64,000 nucleotides of DNA, taken from contig MEHQ01002224.1 of assembly GCA_008828725.1 (NCBI GenBank), forward strand, positions 123,397 through 187,396. Direction: 5' to 3'. Shown piece after piece: positions 44,188 to 55,079 of the stretch. The notes under the pieces were generated by a model. That model was not told where the DNA came from, ran no database searches, and saw only the letters and a program-made list of their open reading frames with translations. Positions within the stretch are counted from its first letter, which is position 1; every line of letters begins with the position of its first letter. The DNA comes from Saccharina japonica (taxonomy: Eukaryota; Sar; Phaeophyceae; Laminariales; Laminariaceae). Made by a program: the position numbers and the translations under genes.

Positions 44188-47100
44188 CGTGGGATCTGCA
44201 TCTGCGACTATTCAGGGTGGGCTAATGTGATAGTATCACGTAGCTATGAGGAGATGTACTAAGTATTATTGCGAGTAGGTAGACAACTACGTACGAGTAT
44301 GAGATCGCGTGACGTGCTAGTAACGGAAACGTCTCCTTAGATCGTACATGCATGAAGATACATGGATAGTAGGATTAGCCTGGTATTTGGCTGAGTCCTA
44401 CCTTCGTACTACGTTCTCATACCCTATCGAGCTCTATCATGAGAAAAAAAAACAAGAAGAACGTTCCCAAAGGAGAAGCGTGCCCTGGCCAGCTTCGACA
44501 TCCCTATGTCCCCCCCTCTTAATGGGCATTCCTTCACACTCTCAGCAGTTGATTCCGCTTTTTATTTATTTTTGTAAATATACTCAAAAAGTCCGACCCA
44601 CGTGGGGTTTGAACTTCGCAAATCAACTCTTATACGCGTTCGAAGGTACCACTATTAATTATTAATAGACCATCGGGGCGACCGACTCAAAACCCGTCCT
44701 GCGAGTACAGTAGAGGACACTTAACAAGAAACAAGAAATCTGGTCCAGGCTGGAATTCTCCGTTTGAGAGAGGGTGCTTTCTATCCTACTAATTTCAAGA
44801 TAACGACTCCCGATTTTTTTTAGTTCCCTCTAATCTCAAGCCTGGCTGTCTTATTGGCCTGTTTCTTCGTAATATTACGAGCTGGTCCAGCCGCAAAACA
44901 AATTCCGTTGTATCGGCGTTTTCACGACCATTTTGAAATACTAGGACTCTAAATTATACATCAGTATTCCCAAGTCAGCAGTGCATATGCAGACAATATC
45001 CACGACTACTCAAGGTGGGCTAATGTGATAGTATCACGTAGCTATGAGGAGATGTAATACGTATTATTGCGAGTAGGTAGACAACTACGTACGAGTATGA
45101 GATCACGTGACGTGCTAGTAAGGAAACGTCTCCGTAGATCGTACATGTATGAAGATACATGGATAGTGGGATCAGCCTGGTATTTGGCTGAGCCCTACCT
45201 TCGTACTCCGTTCTCGTATCTTATCGAGCTCTACCATGAGAAAAGCAACAAGAAGAACGTCACCAAAGGAGAAGCGTGCCCTGGCCAGCTTCTACATCCC
45301 TATGTTCCCCCCTCTTAATGGGCATTCCTTCACACTCTCAGCAGTTGATTCCGGTTTTTTGTTTTTGCTAATAAACTCAAAAAGTCCGACCCGTGGGGTT
45401 TGAACTCCGTAAATCAACTCTTAGAAGCGTTCGAGGGCACCACTATTAATTATTCATAGACCATCGGGGCGACCGACTCAAAATTCGTCCTGCGAGTACA
45501 GTACAGGACACTTAACAAGAAACAGGAAATCTGGTCCAGGCTGGATTTCTCATTTTGGGAGAGGGTGCTTTCTACACTACTAATTTCAAGATAACGACTC
45601 CCGAATTTCTGATTTTCCTCCAATCTCAAGCCTGGCTTTCTTATTAGTCTGTTTTTTGGTATTATTACGAGCTGGTCCAGCCGCAAAACAATATTCCGTT
45701 GCGTCCGCGTTTTCACGACCATTTTGAAATACTAGGACTCTAAATTATACATCAGTATTCCCAAGTCAGCAGTGCATATGCAGACAATATCCACGACTAC
45801 TCAAGGTGGGCTAATGTGATAGTATCACGTAGCTATGAGGAGATGTAATACGTATTATTGCGAGTAGGTAGACAACTACGTACGAGTATGAGATCACGTG
45901 ACGTGCTAGTAACGGAAACGTCTCCGTAGATCGTACATGTATGAAGATACATGGATAGTGGGATCAGCCTGGTATTTGGCTGAGCCCTACCTTCGTACTC
46001 CGTTCTCGTATCTTATCGAGCTCTACCATGAGAAAAGCAACAAGAAGAACGTCACCAAAGGAGAAGCGTGCCCTGGCCAGCTTCTACATCCCTATGTTCC
46101 CCCCTCTTAATGGGCATTCCTTCACACTCTCAGCAGTTGATTCCGCTTTTTATTTATTTTTGTAAATATACTCAAAAAGTCCGACCCACGTGGGGTTTGA
46201 ACTTCGCAAATCAACTCTTATACGCGTTCGAAGGTACCACTATTAATTATTAATAGACCATCGGGGCGACCGACTCAAAACCCGTCCTGCGAGTACAGTA
46301 GAGGACACTTAACAAGAAACAAGAAATCTGGTCCAGGCTGGAATTCTCCGTTTGAGAGAGGGTGCTTTCTATCCTACTAATTTCAAGATAACGACTCCCG
46401 ATTTTTTTTAGTTCCCTCTAATCTCAAGCCTGGCTGTCTTATTGGCCTGTTTCTTCGTAATATTACGAGCTGGTCCAGCCGCAAAACAAATTCCGTTGTA
46501 TCGGCGTTTTCACGACCATTTTGAAATACTAGGACTCTAAATTTCACATCAGTATTCCCAAGTCTGCTGCGCATGTGCAGACAATATCCACGACTACTCA
46601 AGGTGGGCTAATGTGATAGTATCACGTAGCTATGAGGAGATGTAATACGTATTATTGCGAGTAGGTAGACAACTACGTACGAGTATGAGATCACGTGACG
46701 TGCTAGTAAGGAAACGTCTCCGTAGATCGTACATGTATGAAGATACATGGATAGTGGGATCAGCCTGGTATTTGGCTGAGCCCTACCTTCGTACTCCGTT
46801 CTCGTATCTTATCGAGCTCTACCATGAGAAAAGCAACAAGAAGAACGTCACCAAAGGAGAAGCGTGCCCTGGCCAGCTTCTACATCCCTATGTTCCCCCC
46901 TCTTAATGGGCATTCCTTCACACTCTCAGCAGTTGATTCCGCTTTTTTGTTTTTTTTGCAAATAAACTCAAAAAGTCCGACCCACGTGGGGTTTGAACCC
47001 CGTAAATCAACTCTTAGAAGCGTTCGAGGGTACCACTATTAATTATTTATAGACCATCGGGGCGACCGACTCAAAACCCGTCCTGCGAGTACAGTACAAG

Positions 47101-47330
47101 ACACTCAACAAGAAACAGGAAATCTGGTTCAGGCTGGATTTCTCATTTTGAGAGAGGGTGCTTTCTACACTACTAATTTCAAGATAACGACTCTCGAACT
47201 TTTTATTTTCTTCTAATCTCAAGCCTGGCTTTCGTAATAGCCTGTTTCTTCGTATTATTACGAGCTGGTCCAGCCGTAAAACAAAATTCCGTTGTATCGG
47301 CGTTTTCATGACTTTTTGAAAATACTACGA
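44188..47330 (+). repeat. 795-bp tandem array, block 1 (four units)
   Basis: Units start at GCTAATGTGATAGTATCACG: 44221, 45019, 45810 and 46607 (truncated), spacings 798, 791 and 797. Each unit has, on its minus strand, an A-box-like GGTCGCCCCGATGGTC and a B-box-like AGTTCAAACCCCACG. The following TTTATTT-rich stretch and CAACTGCTGAGAG resemble the S1 SINE head. Units 1 and 3 match each other best, and 2 and 4 share a one-base loss (AGTAAGGAAACG), so the array also repeats as a ~1.59-kb dimer. Conserved 60-90 aa frames on both strands follow from the high identity and show no domain. Confidence 0.93.
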
Positions 47331-50300
47331 GCGGATTCCAGAGAGAAACATAAGATGGTTTCTTTGGGAAATAAAAAAACGGAATACATCACTTTTTCGA
47401 ACACTACAGATATCGACATGACGGCATCGCCAAGGGGAACACATCGGTGAAGAGTTGTTTGGCGTACGAGTTGTAGTTCGCGAGATATGGTCATATTGGT
47501 ATTCCTCAGGTAGGCGTTATTCCATAGGGGATAGCTTTCCTGCAGTAATCCTACAGTGAAACCAATGTAATAGTATTCAGGACATATATGGGTCAATACG
47601 CCGACTAATTCGACGTTAGAAGTTTTGACAGGATCGCATCAACAAGGGAATGACGTCTACAGTACAAGACACCTAATAAGAAACATAAATCTAGGCTCAG
47701 CCTGGATTTCCTATTTTTGTCGTTTTATGAGCCTCTTTCTTATTCAGCCTCTTTCTTATTTTTCCTGGCAGAAATTAAAAATCGAATCGATTTCTCACTA
47801 CTTATAACTCATTGTATTGCTGTCATTGACCGTACGCTCCTCACTGATTGATCGAGCATGCGTACGTTCATCATCCGAATTATTCCGCGTGTACTCTTAC
47901 TGGGGGGCGCTGACGCCGAGGAACCGAGCTCGGCAACGGAGTTGGAACGTTTCCGCTTTCGTTCCCTCTCCTCTCGTGATGCATTAGTCACAACAAGGCC
48001 GTCAGAAACCTGTTCCCCGCCTTCGCCCTCTTCCTCGCTTCCATTACCATTGGGAAAGCTGTCCTCTCCGAGATCACTACAGTATGATAATATCGCTGTC
48101 GACATCTACATCGTGCACACCCGATTTCTTCCTCCTTTCCTCGTCACCACCCCCCTGCCACTATTGATCCGCTCCTGTCCCTTCCCCACTCTCACTAACA
48201 CACACCCACCCAGTGCGTCAGCAAAACCCTGCGGTCGGAGGCAGGCAGCTTGTTGGTGTCCCAACTTTTTTCCACGTTGTCACCCTTCTCCAATCACGCC
48301 TCGAGAGCCTTGCCCACACCCAACTTGACCAGCCGCCTTTATCCTGGATCGACCGGCTGCACCTGATCCGTGCACCCTGTTTGAAGCAGGCGAAGCAGAG
48401 TTTTGCATCCCCTCCTTAATTAAGCTTTTTCTTGAACTCATCTGTCGTCTGCCCGTCCTAGCTGTCGTCAAAAGGATGCAATGCTCAGTGGGCTTCACGC
48501 CAGAATCGCCTGTGACGGCGGCCTTGAAAGTTTTGTCAACCCACCGGTTGCAGTAGTCGCAGGTGCTTGGGCTCCGCCCACGTTCGGCAGTGTTGGACTC
48601 GTTGAAGGCTGCGGCCCTGACATGGGTACAGTTGTCGAGCCACTCGCGTCCGATCGCAATGGTCGAATTAAACGAACAAGCTCCCCAAGCTCGCTGTTGT
48701 ACTCCTCTGCGTTGAGGGAGTCGTCAGATCGTAGCCCCCACAGCTTGTCAAGGTTGGAATTTTGTTCTGGAGAAACACCGTTTTCACGCGCGGCGCTCTT
48801 TAGCTCATCGAACTGCTGTGTATTCAAGGCGTCCTTCGTCTTAATTCCCCCAATCAATGCGGAGAGCGATTTATTTGAGTCTGGCCGTCAAAGCCATTGT
48901 CAAACGGAGGGCCGCAATATCTGTGTTCTGGGTCTGCCACATTTTACTACGTACAGTCTACTCTTACCGTCTCTCATCTCTGTCATCCAAGCGGGGATGT
49001 TGAAGAATATATGATGTCATATATATGCTGTACAGTCACGGTATCCCCGTGTCCTGTTCCTTACGTTGGGTGCACTCTTCGGCTTGCCGTCTTTTTTCAG
49101 CATCCCTACGATCGTGTCATTCTTGGTTAGTGACCTGCTTTCTGTAAGCGGCAGATCTGTTTTTAACCGAATTTGGCCTTGCCAGTAATAGAGGTGTAGG
49201 AGTGGGTTGTGAAGCACGATCCTTTTCTCAGCATTGTCTGGGTGGATTTTGTACCCTTCTTATTTCTATTCATCTGCATATACTGCCCTTCAGGGTGGGC
49301 TTGTGTTATGATATCCCCGTTTCCCCTCTATTGTTGTGGAGGCGTTACTGTTTATATATTCCTCCGAGAAGAGCAATACTTGCCCTCCTGCTCAGAACTT
49401 CTGGAGAGGCAAGGAACCGCGAATAGTATTAGCCAAACACGTGTAAGTTCGGGTGATCAAAAGTGACCAGAGTGAACCTGCACAGTAGTCGGACTTGCCC
49501 CATACTGCCTAAACCAATGCATGATGCCCGCCGCCGGAAGGCCGTGGCGTATCTTCACAGTACCAAGTACACTTTTTTCGAGTTTTTGCATCGAGAAAAA
49601 GCGTTTTTGTGGGGCGAAACAAATTGCAAAATATAAAACAAGTAACCGCTGATGCTTGCTGCTTGCTGTACGTTGCTGTGAGTTCGACCGATTAAGTGAT
49701 AAAGTCAAATTTATAGTGTCACAATTATTGATGGGTAGGTGCTATGATTGCTTCATCTTACGATTTTTTCAGGCACCAGCATGTTGTTTTTTTTGGGAAC
49801 GATCTTATTTTTTCCCTTAGAAAGGTGTACCTACATGCATCCCTGCCTCTGCTATAGTAAGCGTTGTCTACTAACAAGCTGGGGGGGGTGTCTATGCCCG
49901 TCTATGTATAAATATGTCCTGGCAGGATGGTTGTATGTCCAGGCAGGATGGTGAGAACGGAGTAAAACTATGATTTAGTTTTATGATCTCGTTTAAAATA
50001 TTACACACCATTATTTACTCATACATGTACCTATGTATGTATAGTCAAAATAGAGCACGATTATGAGTATAGAGTATTATACGTATATATATGTTGTTAT
50101 TGAGGATACTTGTTTATTGTACCTTGTATAGTGTGAGAGATCGATTGATTGATTTGGTTGGGAAGTAAATTGAGTCAATGTGAATTAATCGATTGGTTTA
50201 GAGGATTAACAATTACTGCTGTACAAGTTCTTTGGTCGCGTTTTTGTTTGTCCGACTTCGTTTAAGTACTTGTGCCGTGATAAATCACTAGAGGCATGTG

Positions 50301-51130
50301 CCTACGTTCGTCTTACAAGTTGAAGATGAGTTCGGGTTTGTTGGTTGATCTACACTTGTTGAATACTATGAGACGATCACAAGACAAGGGCTTTTTGCAG
50401 GCAGTTTGGCTTTTGCAAGGCAGTTTGGGTTTAGCCTTTGTGATGGTGATTTTCGTCGCAAGTTCTACAGGCTCTGGAAGGTCGTTCTCACAGGTGTTTC
50501 AGGGGTGGTTGATACTGCAAACTGGTTCTAGTTTTCAATTATGTATGGGGAATGTAAACCTTTCTATAGCTGTTCTTTGTCATGCTGAGAACTTACCGGA
50601 ATTGCAAACATGGTTTAGAGACATTATAATAGGGAGTCGGGAACTGGGGAAGCTCGATAACAGTACGGTGGAATTCTGAGGATTATAGAGGATGCATTAA
50701 TACTAAGCAATGGAAACAAAAAATTATTTCAGATGTCAGTGGAGCTATATACGTCATGGGAATTGCTACATAGAGCGGAGCTACATACGTTTGGGGGCTA
50801 CTATACAAATACTTTCAAGGATCATAGGAATTTACTACTAATAATTATGCATGAATACATGTAGACCCTGAAACCTTTATCGATTGTTCCTCTATTAATG
50901 GATGTTGATACCTCGATAGATGTTTACAAAATATATAGATTCTGTTGTTCCAGATTCGTTGAGATAATGTGTAAAGGGTGTACAACAATGACGGATATAC
51001 TAATGCCTACAATGAGATTTATGCGTCTTAGATACCTAGGGGATTCCATACATTACTCTGTTAGTGAAGACTCGAGCTTTCGAACGGTTGCATATATATA
51101 TATATCATGATAAGTGGACAACTTTCAATA
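47331..51130. other. Block interrupting the array, 5' part; no firm gene
   Basis: The array stops within a unit at about 47326 and resumes mid-unit at about 55080. Minus-strand frames at 48857-48495 (120 aa, with LRSDDSLNAEEYNSELGELV) and 48105-47809 (98 aa, acidic then Arg-rich) are hypothetical. A 127-aa plus frame at 50296-50679 has a hydrophobic segment (LQGSLGLAFVMVIFVASS). The stretch 49700-51110 is AT-rich. Confidence 0.5.
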
Positions 51131-51131
51131 A

Positions 51132-51200
51132 ATCAAGAAGGTAGATATACATGTACTCGAAAATCAAGAAGGTAGATATACATGTACTCGAAACCTTTTC
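51132..51200 (+). repeat. 31-bp tandem duplication
   Basis: ATCAAGAAGGTAGATATACA with following TGTACTCGAAA occurs twice in immediate succession. Confidence 0.85.
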
Positions 51201-51333
51201 CCACCCACTTTGTCCCGAGCCACTGTTTATGCCCGTTTGATGGAGCCAACCCGGTGTTACTAGACTCCATCGACCCCCTGGACTCCACTCGTCTCCCTGA
51301 ACTACATCGTTGGACACCATCTTCGCCTTGTAC

Positions 51334-51432
51334 GACGCAGCTTCGTCGAGTACATCGGGTACAACACAGCGTCGTCGAGTCCGTCGTGTACTGCACAGCT
51401 TCGTCGAGTTCATCTTGCTCTACACGACAGCA
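51334..51432 (+). repeat. ~31-nt tandem repeat, three copies
   Basis: CAGCTTCGTCGAGT or CAGCGTCGTCGAGT followed by CATC/CCGTCGTGTAC repeats three times just upstream of the methyltransferase-bearing retroelement. Confidence 0.7.
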
Positions 51433-51488
51433 AAGCGAGGGGTTTCGTCAAGAGGAAACGGGCGGCGTCCAAGGGGAGGGGGGGAGGA

Positions 51489-52014
51489 GTGATGGAAGGG
51501 AAGAACATAACAGGGTCACCAAACGGCCATGACAGGAAGAGGGAGACCTTTTTGGGGACCTTTTGGTGGACCTTATCCGAGGGGAGGCCCGCCACAGGGG
51601 GGCCCCCACAGAGCAACCAGGCTGGAGGCCCACCACAGGGCGGCCAGGTTGGATGGGGTCCGCAGGGTGGTGCAGGACAAGGGGCAACAGGACCGGCAAA
51701 TGCTGCAGGAGCGGGAGGCGGGTATAATCAGATGGCCCCTCCCCCTTCTACCGTCGCCCTTTGGAGTCGGAGGACGACGGGGTCGACAGGTAGCTCCAAG
51801 AGGAGCACAACCGAATCCTAGATCGCGGTGGGGACCTCCGATGGTGCCAAGGCCGCCACGGCAACAGCAGCCAGGTTTCGCTGGGCAACAGCAGCCAGGG
51901 TTCGCTTGTCAACAGCAGCCAGGGTTCGCTGGTCAACAGCAGTCAGGGTTCACTGGTCAACAACAACCAAGATTTATCGGACCAGTGGGAACTCAGGAGT
52001 GGCAGGCACTGTAG
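51489..52014 (+). pseudogene. Gag-like Gly/Pro/Gln-rich segment of element 4
   Basis: Two overlapping frames (51489-51821 and 51529-52014) exchange sense-like composition: GRGRPFWGPFGGPYPRGG in one and GQVGWGPQGGAGQGATG in the other. This suggests frameshifts in one disordered protein. At about 51870-51985 five tandem 24-nt units encode QQQPGFAG octapeptides. No zinc knuckle is seen. Its place upstream of the protease makes Gag or a Gag-Pol linker likely, but composition alone is weak evidence. Confidence 0.5.
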
Positions 52015-52267
52015 GGTGGTCAACCCATGATGCGGGGGTGGGGACCCCAGGGAGGACAACCACCCTTCCCACTAGGAACTGATGGATCGCGGATGGGACA
52101 GCTTAATCCGTTATACGACATAACCGGAAGGTTTTCGAAATGAGCCTAACGCATGGTCGACCACCTAGTCAAGGAAATGGGGGTAGAAGGACGGAAGAGC
52201 GCTTACGAATCGGTGCTGCACCGGGAGCGGTAAGGGGGCTCTCGAACACCCCAGCCGGCGACTTCCG

Positions 52268-52600
52268 ATTGCGGTGCTGGTGGATTCTGGAGCGGAGGAA
52301 ACTACGTGTCACGGCAGTTCATCGAGTCCATTGAGGAACGTGATGGTTGGGGCAAATCGCTGGTGAGTCCAACGGGAAAGGGCCTACTCAGCACGGCAAA
52401 CCCAAAGAACAGCGCCGTACCCCCGATGGAAGTGGTAGACTCGTGCTTGCTACCGCTGGTCTTTGCACCGGTCGACCAGATATTCCGTGTGAATTTCAGG
52501 GTGGTGAAATGACTCCTGTGCGCGATGGTGCTTGGAGCCGCGTTCATGACGGATCATCCAAGTATCATCAGTTTCGATGGTGAGGAGGGTTGCCGGCCGA
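52268..52600 (+). pseudogene. Retropepsin of element 4
   Basis: IAVLVDSGA (52268-52294) is a retropepsin catalytic loop with the standard D-S-G. One base is missing directly after it, and the next phase continues GGNYVSRQFIESIEE. The second half shows VLGAAFMTDHPSIISFD, equivalent to the LG..F...H..I segment of Ty3 proteases. A TGA at 52510-52512 lies in frame between them. The protein would process the polyprotein. This copy is inactive. Confidence 0.8.
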
Positions 52601-52609
52601 CATCATCCC

Positions 52610-52783
52610 CATCGTGGGTACCATTCGCCCCGAAGGAGGTCGGAGAAGCCGCAATAAGAGCGATGTATGCCGAGTGGGATCACTTTTGCGGGGTGAAGCC
52701 ATCGAAATCAACTTCCGAGTGGGCTGCCAATCGTTCGAAGTTTCGCAAGAAAGACGGCACAGTGCGGGTTGTGCAGGATTTCT
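52610..52783 (+). pseudogene. Reverse transcriptase N-terminal fragment of element 4
   Basis: After the protease the frame reads KEVGEAAIRAMYAEW and then STSEWAANRSKFRKKDG and TVRVVQDF, the fingers start of Ty3/gypsy RT (SxWA....v.KKDG..R...DfR). The homology ends at QDF. Palm, active site, RNase H and integrase are absent, and a different phase carries the methyltransferase from about 52785 on. Confidence 0.85.
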
Positions 52784-54053
52784 TCACCCGCAGACCCATC
52801 GGAGACAGACACTCAACAGGCCGAGCTTGTTATTGCACCGGAGCTTCCAGTAGTGGTCATGCTCGACTGTGGGGGGGGGGGGCAGCATCCTTGCATCGGA
52901 GGGATTGCTGACAGTCAGAAAAGATGTAGACCAGGGCTGGAGAGCACTAGAATGCATCAGAGCAAACGAAGTGGACAAAGGTGCGAGGCTACTTAGGGTG
53001 ACAACAGGGTCGCAGGAATGCCTAAACATGTTGAGAGAGGTAAACCCAGACGTGGGGAACGGTGACACCTGCAGGAGGTTTGAAGGGGTACGAGAGAAAG
53101 AGGGAATATCCGGAGCGAGTAGCTTAGCCCAAGCTGCCATCGCCTCAGACGCACGAGTTTTTATACTCGAATGTTTGGGCAACCTTCTGCGAACGACGGA
53201 ATGGAACGACACGATTCTACCTACTTTGGAACGAGAGTCATACATCGTGGACAAGGCGGCGATATTGGCGAGCCAAGTAGGGATTCCGTGGACGAGGAAA
53301 CGGACGTTCGTGGTAGGAACCAAGGGAGGCCTTGCCACGAAGGGGAAGTTAACCGTTTGGAAGCGGAGGTTGGAGAAGGTAAGGCAACCAGTTCAGGAAT
53401 TAGGGGAATTTCTGGGATGAGGAGGCGCATACTCCCTGAAGAGAGGTATCGGAGAGCGAGCGATTTATTCGTTTAACGAACCCATCATCTCTTTGAAACG
53501 TGTTCACATGGAGGAAAAGCCAACCGAAGGGTATGTCGCACACCCAGCGGATACGGCACGCCTAGAAGAAGCTGAGGAGTTGCACTTCAACAACTACGCC
53601 AATATCACCACAGGACAGGACCACTATGTGATCCCCCAGACGGTCAGCCAAAGCGCAGCGTCGAACATCATCGCAGATTTCACATCTCCTCCAATGATAC
53701 GAGCAGTGTTAGTTGAACTACTAGTAGCTGTTCAAGGCTTACTAAGAAAACCGTTGCCAGAGGTCGTGGCACTGGAAGGATTGGCCTGCACGGTGTTTGA
53801 GGATTACCTCGCAGCAGCAGAAACCTTGGGGGTGACGAGAGCGGTCACGAGATCGCAGGCGAAGGCCACTTCCCAGGAACCGAAGGTTGTCTGGGAGGCA
53901 GAACCACCGTTACCTGAGGAGGAGGAGATGGAGAATGCACCGACGCAGACAATCACTACTACTGAGCTACCAGTGGAAGTTGATCGCCCACGCAAACGCA
54001 GGGGGCAGAGAGAGCCCATCCCAAAACCGAAACGGCAACGAGATGCGCGTTGA
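52784..54053 (+). pseudogene. C5-cytosine DNA methyltransferase of element 4
   Basis: Motifs in order: I, VVVMLDCGGGG (about 52850-52880), the SAM-binding loop, split by a run of 12 G that changes phase; II, DVDQGWRALECIRANE; IV, GDTCRRF with the catalytic Cys codon at 53070-53072 (usual PCQ reads TCR); VI, RVFILECLGNLL with Glu at 53169 (usual ENV reads ECL); VIII, GIPWTRKRTFVVG. An in-frame TGA at 53418-53420 is followed in the same phase by GERAIYSFNEPIISLKR, HPADTA, NITTGQDHYVIPQTVSQSA and ADFTSPPM, the target-side and C-terminal part. A charged linker with RKRRGQREPIPKPKRQR (possible nuclear signal) ends it. The family methylates C5 of cytosine in DNA. Catalytic Cys and Glu survive, but two motif changes and the lesions make activity of this copy doubtful. 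Confidence 0.83.
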
Positions 54054-54253
54054 AACAACACCCCGTGGGGACCGTGATCTGGAGGGAATTCGCGGACGCT
54101 GAAGGAAACAAGAAGCTTCACCTTTCAAACATCTTCGACTACAAGTCACCGTACTGGCGGGTTCGGTACGCAGACGGAGATTGGGAGGAACTCAACGAAC
54201 GTGAGATCCTGAAAGCTAGGAGAACCGGAAATTCGCAATCCGGTTCCCTGTAA
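54050..54253 (+). CDS. Tudor/chromo-like C-terminal domain of element 4
   Basis: Four bases overlap with the preceding frame. The 67-aa segment has GTVIWREFADAEG, then WRVRYADGDWEELNEREI. The V.Y.DGD.EEL pattern is typical of Tudor-like folds that bind methylated histones, also found in plant PHD proteins. The start codon is not ATG, and a one-base shift relative to the methyltransferase frame suggests this was the end of the same polyprotein. It takes the place of the chromodomain in chromoviruses. Role is inferred. Confidence 0.6.
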   Translation: MKQHPVGTVIWREFADAEGNKKLHLSNIFDYKSPYWRVRYADGDWEELNEREILKARRTGNSQSGSL

Positions 54254-55079
54254 ACGCGAGGAAGTGAAATGGAGTTCGATGGAGAACGGGAGAAGACGTT
54301 AGCCGAAGATCGACTAGCGAACAGGATCAAGACCTCGGCCTACCCGGGTTAACGGGAAAAGCCGGGAAGTGGTGGATAAGAGGCTTTCAGCTGGTGCGCT
54401 TGATGAGAAATTCTAGCAAGTCCAGCAGTACCGATCTGGGACCCAACGCGGAAAAACGCAAGGCCCAGGGTCCCTACCCCCGGAGTGACGCCTTTCCATG
54501 AAAACGGTAGACGCCACTCATTCGAGCCTCACGGCAATCGAAACACGATTAAGTGTGGGAAAAGGCCCTCACTCTTACTCCAGTGTGTCCGCAGCCCAGT
54601 TAGCACGGTATTCTTAGGAAACCGTGCTAGGGGGGTGTTGCGGCAGATTAGCCCGTACGTAACGTAAAATACGTACGTAACGAAAGGCTTCCTAAATACT
54701 GCAACTTCAGTCAGTCGAGAGAGCACCCCTCTTGGGCAGCCAAAAACCAACCCCAAAAACACACAATACCATGAGGGAAAAGGAAGAGAACTTGAGCATG
54801 AGTGACTGCGAAGCGAGACATAGTACAGCAATCATTACAGTAAGGCATCGTTGAAGGTTTCATACGGAGATCTGTTGTATAGCACTAGCGCTTGGAGGAG
54901 AATTGCTTGAGGCTAGACTGGTACTTTGCAGGAAGCTATTATCGAGACAGGACACAGGAGGAGGAACAACCTGCATACATCACGGACGGAAACGAACTAC
55001 GAAGCGGTGAGAAACTAGGGAAAGGTGGATTGGTAACCAGGGTGCGTACGTCTTTGAGAGCTCTTATCCTTCGTTACAC
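54254..55079. other. 3' flank of element 4, no gene
   Basis: The stretch may include the 3' non-coding part or LTR of element 4, but no repeat partner was found upstream. A short inverted or tandem motif built of GTACGTAACG lies at 54654-54682. TAGCACGGT and ACCGTGCTA near 54601-54629 form a stem. Confidence 0.45.

Larger units (their letters stand above)
51480..54260 (+). mobile_element. Ty3/gypsy-like relic encoding a cytosine methyltransferase (element 4)
   Basis: In order on the plus strand: a Gly/Pro/Gln-rich Gag-like segment, a retropepsin, the N-terminal end of reverse transcriptase, a C5-cytosine methyltransferase, a charged linker and a Tudor/chromo-like domain. The rest of RT, RNase H and integrase are missing between about 52780 and 52790, most simply by internal deletion. 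Lesions are few within the methyltransferase. I could not find LTRs, so the outer limits are only those of recognisable coding sequence. Confidence 0.82.

Noticed and set aside
44188-47330. CRISPR array.
   Set aside because: Unit length is about 795 bp without unique spacers, and the context is eukaryotic.
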